Below the pieces are notes generated by a model. It had not been told where the DNA came from. It made no database searches and was given only the letters and a program-made list of their open reading frames with translations. Made by a program: the position numbers and the translations under genes. A DNA stretch of 64,000 bases, from the NCBI GenBank assembly GCA_021432635.1, contig MU270025.1, positions 1-64,000 of the forward strand, written 5' to 3'. Positions 1 through 10,013 of the stretch are shown one piece after another. Origin of the DNA: Thozetella sp. PMI_491. Taxonomy: Eukaryota; Ascomycota; Sordariomycetes; Chaetosphaeriales; Chaetosphaeriaceae. Position 1 is the first letter of the stretch. The number at the start of each line of letters is the position of its first letter.

Positions 1-593
1 GCGGCCAGGAAAACACTGGCTGGATGTGGCTAGCGCCAGTGGGGCAATCTTGGCAGTACATCCAGCTATATTCATATTTATGACACCCCACTGTAAGAAG
101 TGGGCCTCCCTAGCCTAAAGGATAGAGTATCTCGGCTCTTCTTTCTCTATTTTGGGGATATAGTATGAGCAAGTTTCGTAGGCACCAATCGCGCAAAGCA
201 CGGCCAAACCCGGGTGTCGAATTTCAGTGGGTAGTCCCCCTTAGAACCCAAGTAGCTTCGCGTAACCCCTCGTCCCGACGAGTGGTGGCTTTAGGGGTGC
301 CCATATTTACCCGACCGCCTAAGTTCAGACTCGCTATCCATTCGCAGGCGCCCAATAGTGAACCCCTTATTCTTGTATAAATAAATGAAATGATCCCTGG
401 CTAGAAATCACAATTTTCCTATTGCAGCTGTCGTTGATATATGCCGGGCTCGAGGTAGAGATATAAGACAGGGCGCACCAATGCGCATTGTCGGCCACCC
501 TCTCCACTCAGAGCTCGTACACTGCAGCGAGGATTTCTCTCTTCTAATTTCCCACGATACCAGATTGCGTGACCAGCCCTTACGTACGGCGCA
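1..593. other. intergenic, no gene seen
   Basis: I find no reading frame with recognisable protein character and no RNA gene. The last part (about 480-593) is presumably the promoter and leader of the small secreted protein that starts at 594. Confidence 0.5.
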
Positions 594-975
594 ATGCGAT
601 CCATTCTAGCTATCCTTGGCTTGGCGAGCTGGTAAGTCGGCTACTCCGAATCCCTCCCGAGCATGGCTTGGCTAATGAGACTTCATGCCAAGGGCTTACG
701 GGGCCGCATTGCATGAGCCACCGGCGAACTCTACAACTACTTCGATGAGCATGTCGATGCCTAAGTCGTCTACATCGTCGACCTGCGTGCCAAGATCGCA
801 TACGCATACAGAATCTTGCCCGACCTACTCGTGCATTGCTCCCAGTGCGACATGTACTACCACTTCGAAGGTGCTGAGCCCCACCACTACCACTCAAACA
901 TTCACCGAGGGCTGCAATACGCATGTCGTTGTTCAAGTCACGCCCTGCCCATCTTGTGCTTCTTGCCGTAATTAG
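594..975 (+). CDS. small cysteine-rich secreted protein (2 exons)
   Basis: Exon 1 is 594-631, a 61-nt intron runs 632-692 (GTAAGT donor, CTAAT branch site, CAAG acceptor), and exon 2 is 693-975. The frame closes exactly across the junction and gives 106 residues. Residues 1 to about 17 (MRSILAILGLASWAYGA) form a clean signal peptide, which is only visible after splicing. The mature part is Ser/Thr-rich and has eight cysteines, ending in a CPSCASC cluster. I recognise no domain. Size, secretion signal and even cysteine number fit a fungal small secreted protein, possibly an effector or a cell-wall protein; the function is unknown. The start is well fixed because only this ATG gives the signal peptide in frame. 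Confidence 0.6.
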
Positions 976-1296
976 TGGAGGCCAATGCGCTTGTTGGGGG
1001 CAGGAACTCAGAGTCGGAACACGGGTCTCTACTCGAAGAGTTCTAGGCACAGTCTTTCCCACGACTAGTATATTATGATCATAAAAGCACATAATCTACT
1101 TTGAACTAACTACATATTTCTGAATTTGGTATCTCAAGTCTTCCTTGCGGCTGTGAAACCTCTAATCTCAGGCCATGGATTGCTCTTTGAGCCCAAAGTG
1201 ATGTAGAATTGTCGTCTCATTTAGCTATATGTACGTAAAAAGCCGAGAAATTTGCCAAGAATTCTAGCAGCCTCCATACAAGCTCGCCTGTTTAGT
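976..1296. other. convergent 3' intergenic region
   Basis: This AT-leaning spacer lies between two convergent genes and probably holds both 3' ends. I see no reading frame of interest. Confidence 0.5.
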
Positions 1297-2328
1297 TCAG
1301 ACTCCCACCTGGAGCGCCAGAACCTTCGCCGGCTCCGTCTGCCCGTTGATGGGCATAACATTCGCGCCGGCTGTAGTCACATACAAGACGTTCTTGTCTG
1401 CCTCAGTCCTTCCGAGTGCGCAAGCTGTCGCGGACGCAACGTCCCACGAGGCCCAACCGCCCGCAATCTTAACGGCTTCGCCGCCGCTTGGTGCGATCTT
1501 CATCACCATATTAGTCGGGTGCGTGGTCGCGTACGCAGTGCCGTCCTCGGCGATGCAAAAGTCATCCGGCATGAAACCGGCGCTGGAGACGGGGAGAGAC
1601 ACCGCATTGAGAACATCGTCAGGGGCGCTTGCGGAGGCAATCGCTTCGAACAGGGTACCAGCGGCGATCGCTTGGGGGATGAAGCCGGAGCTGAGAACCT
1701 CAACCAGGCCGGTGGCAACAGCGCTCTCATCGACCGGCACGCGGCAGAAAAGCATGCGCGAGGTATTGGTAAAGTAGACATACTTTACGCCATCGACTTG
1801 GCGAACTTTGATGCCGTTGACCCCTAACTTCACCGGGGAGTTGGGAGGGTCACCAAATGCCTCGCCCTCGAGGCACACGGTGCTCGTCCCGTCGCTTAGG
1901 TTGACCCTGTGCACCTTGCCGAAGTGAGAATCAGCCACGAGGACCGTCTCAGCGTCCCAGGGGGCCGTGCCGTTTAGATGCCCGATTTCGGGCGTCTTCG
2001 CCCCCTGGCGAACCTTTGGCTCTGGGCCGGTGAGGTCGACGACCCAGACGCTGTATGAGTGCGGGACCGTTCCCTCGTGGTTGGCGAGCCTGTAAATCCC
2101 ACCACCCACGGCGAAAACGTCGTGTGAGATCTCACTGATGCCGGTGAGAGAGGCGACCTCGGGTATGGTAACGAGACTTTTCCCAGTCCCAGTGACCGGG
2201 TCGACCTCCCAGAGCTCATTGACATCCTGGCGCGTCAGGAGAAGAGCACCGTTCGGGCGAACAGCGATGTTCTCAAAGAAGGAGGGTTTGACCCCGGCCT
2301 GAAAGACGGTTCTGATCGTGTTTTCCAT
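1297..2328 (-). CDS. six-bladed beta-propeller, SMP-30/hetero-Diels-Alderase-like
   Basis: This is a single exon of 343 residues starting at the ATG at 2328 (MENTIRTVFQ); the frame stays open further upstream without a better ATG. The N-terminal pattern FENIAVRPNGALLLTRQDV, a repeated blade signature (ELWEVDP, VLVADSHFGKVHRV) and the ending HPTNMVMKIAPSGG fit the fungal SMP-30/gluconolactonase-like propellers. That group includes hetero-Diels-Alderases of tropolone sesquiterpenoid pathways (EupF/AsR5 type) and many uncharacterised cytosolic proteins. There is no signal peptide. The propeller fold is a confident call; the pericyclase activity is only a family-based possibility. Its neighbours on the same side are an M20 amidohydrolase and an MFS transporter, so it may belong to a small metabolic cluster, but no core synthase is present here. 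Confidence 0.75.
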   Translation of the reverse strand: MENTIRTVFQAGVKPSFFENIAVRPNGALLLTRQDVNELWEVDPVTGTGKSLVTIPEVASLTGISEISHDVFAVGGGIYRLANHEGTVPHSYSVWVVDLTGPEPKVRQGAKTPEIGHLNGTAPWDAETVLVADSHFGKVHRVNLSDGTSTVCLEGEAFGDPPNSPVKLGVNGIKVRQVDGVKYVYFTNTSRMLFCRVPVDESAVATGLVEVLSSGFIPQAIAAGTLFEAIASASAPDDVLNAVSLPVSSAGFMPDDFCIAEDGTAYATTHPTNMVMKIAPSGGEAVKIAGGWASWDVASATACALGRTEADKNVLYVTTAGANVMPINGQTEPAKVLALQVGV

Positions 2329-3282
2329 CTCTTCCGCAAGGGATCTTTGACAATATCTTTTTTTTCTCTTAGTGTTTGTTTCGGGGTTGACTTGCAATGC
2401 TTTCTTTCACTATGCTGAATATTCTAGAGCCCAAATCGAAGTAGACATACATCATAATTATACTACAACGAAGCTCAATACTGGCCCAACGGCAAACACC
2501 GCCGGGAACTTGATGAATTCTCCGGTCCCATTTCTCTTGAAGCCGAAACCGACTATACGTCAGCTCTACAGCGCTGGCAGCAACCTTGATCGTAGGAGGA
2601 TACATGGAGTCATCACCGATACCTCCGCAGGTTTACTAAGCTACTGCAAGGTCCCCGGGGCTGTGTGGTATAGTGGAAGGAAGCTGCTGAATTAACCCCT
2701 GTCACCGGTGCAGACACGCTCCTTTCCAGGGATGGCGCCGGAGATACGAGGCCGACCGAATACCCCTAGTAAAAATCGCTTCGTACCCGCACAAAAAAAA
2801 ACTGACGGACCAGCGTAGTGGCGAGTGCTTGGCTAGCCAGGATACCTCTTGGCAACGAATGCGACAAGGACATCAAGGCGACTACAGTCTGGAGATTCTA
2901 TCCCGGTGTGGGCCGGTCTCCCTATTCCCTGACTTGCGTTGGCCGACTCGGCGTGTGTGTTGATCCACCTGAAATGCGTCGCGAGGTTTGATTGGCCTGG
3001 GAGGACCGCTTTGGGCCACGGACCACGGAAGCTAGGCGGCGCCGATGATGAGGGAACGCCGGCCGGACCAACTCTAGGACTCTAGGACCGGCTAAGATAG
3101 GACACAATCCACACAAACCTGGCCAATCGTGGATGCAAATAGCCCTGGTACAATCTTCAATAGTGTTCGATTACACGGAGGAAGGGGAGGTGTTTATCTT
3201 TGGTCAAGAAAGGCCGGTCATGCTTCGAACAGACTCGATACACATTTTGCCTTAGAATTAGCTCACCAGGCTGCGGTACGGA
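2329..3282. other. intergenic, 950 nt
   Basis: It contains the upstream region of the propeller gene and the 3' flank of the M20 gene. A run of A (about 2793-2801) is the only low-complexity feature. No gene seen. Confidence 0.5.
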
Positions 3283-4722
3283 TTACGCCTCTTTTCCAAA
3301 TGTCTCTCTATACTCTGCCCACATCTTCTCTCGCAACTTTTCATCTCGAAGGATCTGCACACCAGTCGAAGCCATGACCCTCCCAAACCGCATGGCAGCT
3401 TCGAAGGCCTTTTCCGCCCCCGCTGCTTTCTCGAAGTCCGGGTGATGCGGCCCGACATTGGGGACATCAACGGGAATTGCAAAGCCGGGGTGCAGGCTTG
3501 GGAGCTCGTAGCTGACGTTGCCTGTAGGAACATGTCAGCCATTATTACTCTCCACCACGGGGCAAGCCATGGGGCCGCTGGACTGGATAGACACACCTTG
3601 ATCAGTTGAGGCACCGGCTAGTACATCCAGTCTCAGGTCATAATTCTGCTGTTGCTCAATCGCGAACTGCTCGAACACCTTGGCAATGGTCTCGCTGCAT
3701 GAGAGCTCCTTGTAGGTTCTCTTCCTATTCCCAAGGGTAACAGAGAAGGGGTCAGCATGTCAACAGCTTCTCTCAAGCGCCAGGGTTCTATCGGTATCTC
3801 GTACCAGTCAAATTCCACGGTGCAGCCGGTAGCTATTGCGGCCCCTTCGCAGCAGCGTGTGATTCGCTGGCTGGTGTCTTGCAGATCGCCATCATTCTCG
3901 GCGCGAATGAGCACTACCATCTCGGTGTGGTCGGGGATGATGTTGGGCGCGTCTCCGCCCTTGGAGATGATGACGTTGATGCGCTGGGTCGGCGTGACCT
4001 GCTGCCGAAGCATAGCGAGGTTCGCGTAGGCGGCGACCGCTGCATCCAGGGCATTTTTTCCCAGCCACGGGGCATGTCCGGCATGGGCATTGACGCCGCG
4101 GAACGTAATAACGACGCTTCCGAGAGCCAGAGTCCGCCCCAGGATGACGCCGTCCAGGGGGCCCATGTTTGGCCCCGGGTGTCCCATGAGACAAGCATCA
4201 GTCCCTTTGTATGCGCCGGCCTCCAAAAGATCGATCTTGCCTCCATCTCCTTCCTCAGCTGGAGTTCCCAGGAGCCTCACGCGGCCCGGGGTCTTGGTGG
4301 CCGCGAGCGCTTCCGCAGTAGCCAGAAAGGCCGCGAAGCTTGAGGTCGCGATCAGATTGTGACCGCAGGCATGACCGATCTCGGGCAAGGCGTCGTACTC
4401 GGCGTTGTATGCGATTGAGGCGCCGCCAGAACCCGCTTCCGCCTCGAGTGCTGTTTCCAGTCCGTAGGCGTGACGCGTGACTTTATATCCCAGGTCCTCT
4501 AAGGCACGGCAGAGGGTGTCATGCGCGAATATCTCCTTGTAGGCCAGCTCCGGATGGTCGTGAATCTGTCTCGAATCAGCTCCGTGCGTACGTGTAGCTC
4601 TGCCAGTTTTGAACCTGGGCGCATTGGAACAGGAAGCGAGGCCTCACCGCTTTGTTCACTTCCCAGAGAAGTTCGCGATGTTTAGAGAAGGATTGGTCAA
4701 GCTGCTCTTCGATTGACGACAT
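3283..4722 (-). CDS. M20-family amidohydrolase (PM20D2-like dipeptidase), 4 exons
   Basis: Exons are 4722-4648, 4565-3805, 3724-3597 and 3521-3283, with introns of 82, 80 and 75 nt; phases close perfectly to give 400 residues. The first exon encodes MSSIEEQLDQSF and continues into IHDHPELAYKE. Metal-binding and catalytic signatures of peptidase family M20 are present: EIGHACGHNLI, the Glu pair in GTPAEEGDGGK, HPGP, and the late GNVSYELPSLHP motif. Family members hydrolyse the amide bond of aminoacyl or dipeptide-like substrates in the cytosol. An in-frame ATG at 4782 would add 20 residues, so the start is not certain. Without splicing the frame breaks at 3804, which could be misread as a damaged gene; with the intron removed it is whole. 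Confidence 0.85.
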
Positions 4723-6624
4723 CGTGGGCAGTGGGCGGACTGCTGCTGGGTCAGAGGATTGAAAGCCTAGAGTAATTTGCATCGTGCTAAGTATATCGAG
4801 TGCTCCGCTTGGAGCCCCGGGGTTTTGTAAGATCTCGAACACCGCAGGACAGCGTGGTCGTAGGACTTGCCACGCTATTGCATTGTTGGAACTTATGAAG
4901 CGGGGTTGGACCGGTCTGGCTTAACTCCGATGGCCGTGAGTTAGTCCTTTAGTTAGCCATCGTTGTAGCTGTTAACCGACGTGCCTTGCTTATTTCACCT
5001 TCTTCTCTCCCATTCGCCTTGCCAAATTAATTTGTACCTCGGTATGTACAAACCAAAGATCAGTTTACTGATCATTAATATAGGAGCGCCTTCCGTCACT
5101 AGGTAGAGGTAAGCCAAGCCGTCAGCACAAGCAAGACCCACCAACAATCAACAGTCACGGGCGGCCAGCTACCTTCCTTCCTAATCAAAAGAGGCATTCC
5201 CAAAAAAGAATTTTTTTTTAAAAAAAATTGAATTGGTGATACGGTCAGGGTTGCATCTTGAATGTAGATAAATTTCAAGTACAGACCTCCAGGTCACTTG
5301 GTTCCCCCGACTTTCTCACCAGGCAGCCGACGCCTGTGATAAAGGCTACTTTCTAAGTCCTTTTGGCTTGATAAGAAGCGCAGGTTACTTGGCGCAGTTG
5401 TACAGGCGAAAGCCAGGTGCATGCGTCAAGAACTCTAGTCTGCCTAGCTTCCCGCTCAGAGACAGGCAGGTGCGAACCCAAGGTTCGAGCCCGCCTCTGG
5501 GTGGCTCAAAAACACCGTTGTTCTGTACGAGTTCCTTCGCCCGGGAGGATGGTGGGAGGGGCGAAGGGGCGAAGACTACAGTTTTGCCAGTTCTCTCTTC
5601 TTTTTTTGTACCAAATCGGTTCATTTCTGCCACCTCTGTCTGGGTGGCTCCTGAAAAATGTTGCTATGAGATAGTTAGTGGTGAGTAGCAGCATCAATAG
5701 CTTCGCAGAGATTCGACTTTTTTCACATTCGAGGCAAGTGCCAGGTCTAGAACTCAGTTCTTTTCAAGTCATACAATTGAATAGAATCTCAAGACAAGAT
5801 ACAATAACTATGATCTTTATGAGTGAAGGTTCAATGACACAAACCTAAACTCCCCTACCACTACCATTGTACCTAATGCTTAGAGATGCTGCCATACTGT
5901 CGTGTCTCATTTTCCCACTCACTTGATACGAGTCTACCTTCTAGGGCACTGACACATCCAGGTTCAGTTTCTCCTCCTCCCTGGAAGACATATAACCAAG
6001 GTGCCTCAAGAGTTCAAAATCGTCCTCCTCCCTGCCAAAATACGAAACTGGTTGGGCGGCGGGCCGGGGCCGTCCGATACCCGTGCTATGGCCGGGGTTT
6101 AAAATCTCATATCCGTAGCGCTAGCGGTAGCATCGGAAAGAATCCACATATTGTTAGCGTTGACGAGCACGGCTCCTACAATTGCGGATGCCGGCGCAGG
6201 ACCTCCTCTTTTTTTTCTCCTCTTGCTCGCACATCCGTTGCTCGAGCGCTCTTGGCCCCGAAAGAAGGTGTCTGCCCTTGCGACCCTCAAAAACGCAGCT
6301 CTCTGCCGGCGCTGCCTCGCAATAGTTCCAACCTTCTGCCTTCCCCCATCGCGGCCGTTTGGGGGGCTAGGAGCCGTTATACCCGTTTTCTGTGGACCAA
6401 CCGCGCAATATTGCACCCCCGTTGGGCAGCGCAAACTGCCGGTCGCACGAAACCGGAGCGCACATCGGACCCTACCTCAGCACTAACCGTCCTAGGAAGT
6501 GGGCGTCTTCGGGGCCGATTGCCGGGCCATTGAATTGCATCCTTATCTTCGGCGCCGTTTCCTCATCGGAATGAAACCCGCTCTCTTTGCTTTATGGTTT
6601 TAACTCCGGACCAGACAAGCCGGG
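4723..6624. other. divergent promoter region, 1.9 kb
   Basis: This region separates the divergently transcribed M20 and MFS genes. It has A/T homopolymers near 5208-5230 and stretches of open frames without protein character. A tRNA B-box-like string at about 5481 does not fold into a tRNA. No gene seen. Confidence 0.5.
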
Positions 6625-8340
6625 ATGCCAGACGACGAGAAGGAGTTTGGCTTGATGGCCACGAGAGCGCCAGACATGGCGCCGGGGGCTTCTCTTGGGA
6701 ACTCGGACATCGAGAAGAGCACCGGTGCAGCTACGCCTGAGAGCTCGTCAGAGGAGGCGATGCCAGAACCCGGCGATGAACGAGATGGGAAGGCAATGAA
6801 CTGGGCTCGAAGGCTTCTTGCTTGGGAACCAAAGACAGCCCGTTACGACCCGGAGAACCCTCCTAAATTCACGGTTGGCCTCAACATTCTCTTTGCTTTC
6901 GTAAGTCAAAGTCGCCTCGGGTGCCGGACACTAGTGCTACACAGCAGGGCAACTAACGAATTGCAATAGTCATGCTCGTTCACGGTCTCTAATCTCTATT
7001 ACAACCAAGCGATCCTGTTCAAAATGGCCGACACGTTCCATGTCAGCTTCGAGAGGTCATCGTCCGTTGCAACCTTGATGCAAGCGGGCTACGCCGCGGG
7101 GCTGTTCTTCATATGCCCTCTAGGGGATCTCTTCAAGAGACGTCCCTTTATTCTAGCGCTGGTCGCCTTCACTGCGACAATGGTGGGTTCTTGTTTGACG
7201 TCGTTCTGATCGGTCGGTTACACGAGAAAGGCTAATAGACATTTAGTGGCTTGGCCTGTGCCTGACCAACTCGTTCGAGGCTTTCGCAGCCATCTCCTTT
7301 ATTTGTGGCGCCTCAACCGTCACTCCGCAGCTCATGCTCCCGCTGGTGGGGGACCTCGCGCCGGCTCACCGGCGGGCGTCCTCCTTGGCAATTGTCGTTT
7401 CAGGGCTCTCCCTTGGCATCCTGGTTGCACGGCTGCTCTCCGGCATCCTCGCAGAGTATACCGACTGGAGGAATATCTACTGGTTTGCCTTTGCGGCGCA
7501 GTACTTGATTTTCTTCCTCCTATACATTTGGCTTCCTGATTATCCGTCCAAGAATCCAGGCGGACTCAATTACTTCAAGATGCTGTGGCATGTGCTGAAG
7601 CTGCTCTTCACCCAGCCACTTCTTTTCCAGGCCTCTTTCATGACATTCCTCATGAGCGCAGTATTCACTTCGTACTGGACAACCCTGTCTTTCCTCCTAT
7701 CCTCACCGCCGTACAACTACTCTTCTATTGTTATTGGGCTCTTTGGACTTATCGGTATCGTCGTGATATGCTCTGCGCCGATATATTCCCGCCTCGTGCT
7801 TGACAAAACCCAGAACCTAGTCTCATCTATCATGGGCTTGGGTATAGCGATTATTGGGACTAGCATTGGAACTGCAATTGGATCTTTCAGCGTTGCGGGC
7901 CCGATTATCCAAGCTATCGCGGTAGACATCGGTATCCAGTTTGCCCAGATCTCTAACCGATCAGCTATCTACGGGATCCTTCCCGAGGCGAGAAATCGCG
8001 TTAATACGGCATATATGATCTCTGCCTTTTCGGGTCAGCTCACCGGTACCGCGGTAGGGAATCGCCTGTACGCTCAGGGGGGGTGGGTCTACAGCGGCAG
8101 TTGCAGCAGTAAGTCCCGACCGAAATGCGAAGCCTTCGAAACGAGTCTAATCCATTTTCAGTTGGGTTCCTTGGGCTTGCCTTGATCGTCTGTGCTGTCC
8201 GTGGGCCTCGAGAAAAGGGGTGGGTTGGCTGGTCCGGGGGCTGGAGCTTCTTCAAAGATGACCTTCCCTCCAAGAAACAAGCAACACAAACGGAGAGGGC
8301 CCTAGAAGAGGCCGGTGAGGTTTCTCGCCCTCGGACATGA
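6625..8340 (+). CDS. major facilitator superfamily transporter, 4 exons
   Basis: Exons are 6625-6900, 6970-7182, 7247-8108 and 8162-8340 (introns 69, 64 and 53 nt), giving 509 residues in continuous frame. A hydrophilic cytosolic N-terminus of about 80 residues is followed by about 12 hydrophobic segments and a short charged tail. The loop between helices 2 and 3 carries the MFS motif GDLFKRRPF, and the aromatic segment YTDWRNIYW lies in the first half. The gene looks intact, and a functional plasma-membrane secondary transporter is expected. Sequence character suggests the YnfM/arabinose-efflux-like branch; the substrate cannot be told. It is divergent from the M20 amidohydrolase, so shared regulation is possible. 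Confidence 0.85.
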
Positions 8341-10013
8341 AACCCCTTGACTCAAAACGTACCAATAGAAAAAGCGTCGTCTCGGAGTAAACTACTGTTC
8401 TTCGGCGCGGGCTGGTCTCTTCCGGGGCGCCGATATGCACCTTGTCGCTCCAATAGAATTCTACTATACCTTGAAGGTATACACGGCGTCAATGAATTAT
8501 GACACTAAGTATCTATCGGCTCATATACATATATACAAGTAATAAAATACTCTATTTCATGAAGAGCGGACGAAATGATGCCCCGGAAGTCGGCTTTTGT
8601 AGATTAGCTTTCGTCCCGCACATAGCATCCCCACTCCCCCACGACGCCATTACTTCCCAACGGTAGAACTTCAAATAAGTCTATAGCCGATAAAGTGCTC
8701 AAAGAATCAGAGAAAGAGGGGTATTTGGTCCACCTGAAACAGGGCTGGAAGGATTGGCTAACAGGAGTCTGGGTCGGCACTACCCGGGGCAGCATCCGGC
8801 CATGACAGCTCTCCGTGACGGCCTCCAAGTCCCTACATCTTCGGCGATTTCAGTATCGACGTGGTATTTGAAACAGCACGTCAAGGTGACAGCGGTTAGA
8901 CAGGCACATAATGATCCGAAAGCCCCGCGGTTTAGGGGGGGGGGGGGGGGGGGTGGGGGGGGGTCGGCTGCGCCTCGTAGTCTCTCGGACAGGGAGGGCA
9001 GGCGAGAATGTAACCAAACACACCTTGCTTCCGGGCCGTCAGATACAGCTAGACGCCCAAGTTTCATCCCCGGCGCCCGCTGTAGGGCGAACTCCGGCAA
9101 GACGCTCGCACGAGGGAGTTCGCTGTTTTGCTAAGGGGGGGAGGGGTGAGGAGACGGCATATTCTGTCTCCCATCTCGACTTGAGACGGCGAGATCTTGA
9201 CCGATCTGGGAAGTGTTCTTTGCGGCCGCAACCTCTTGACAAATTCTAGCTTTTAAAGCTGGTTCCCAGCCTATATAACCTGAATTGTGCTCGCGGTGCG
9301 AGGTCTTAATATCATGGCAATGGCCCCACCAGCTAAGCTAGGCTCTGCCATGCTGAAAGACAGATCGGGGCAGGGAACTTGCTCGTAGATCTTCAGCCTC
9401 CGGTTCTGCCACGCTTCTATCCTCGATGAAGATCTCCCATCGTCTCGGGGCCGGTCAGGGATTTTCGTAGTTCGGGACAGGGGCCACATTCCGCTATCCT
9501 GGTTTCACGAGCCAGGAACGTGAAACGTAACACACCTAAGCCCCAAACTTAGCCCCGGCCCGGCGCACGACCTCTCCCAATGGCTCGGACCGCCATTGGG
9601 CGGAAATATCTAAGCTCTTCTGCGGCAAATCCCTTAGCTCGACCTCTAACTACAGGCCACCCATCTGACACCAGTAGCCGGGATGTAGACTGGTTGATGG
9701 CCAAGCGGAGCGCATCTCTTGAGGGGTTCGGCGTGCAAACGGACGACAAGCCTTCCAGCGTCGCACCTCTGTTGTGACGAAAGCTCTGCACCCCAAACGC
9801 GCCCAAGCATTTGCGTTTGAAAATCCAAACATCGGACGCAACATGATAGAAAAACAGGCCGTCGTCCTGGCAGATCCTGCCACACTCCTTAGCCCGACAC
9901 CTGTTGGATCGATGGCACCCGTCTAACGTCTCGGTGTCACCAGCCAGGCTGACCTGCCAGACTTGTTTGTTTCTTCTAAGAGCCGCTAGCTGACCTTCCG
10001 TTTGGCAAATACG
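8341..10013. other. intergenic, 1.7 kb
   Basis: No gene is visible. It contains a long poly-G tract (separate entry) and the promoter of the stalked membrane protein starting at 10014. Confidence 0.5.
8935..8963. repeat. poly-G tract (19 G, T, 9 G)
   Basis: An almost pure run of 28 guanines interrupted by one T. It is expected to be length-unstable and capable of forming a G-quadruplex on the plus strand. Confidence 0.95.

Noticed and set aside
3720-3810. apparent frameshift in the M20 amidohydrolase
   Set aside because: A standard 80-nt intron with GTACGA donor, CTGAC branch site and AATAG acceptor restores the frame exactly.
5470-5500. tRNA B-box-like string GGTTCGAGCCC
   Set aside because: The flanking bases do not form a T-stem, acceptor stem or anticodon arm.
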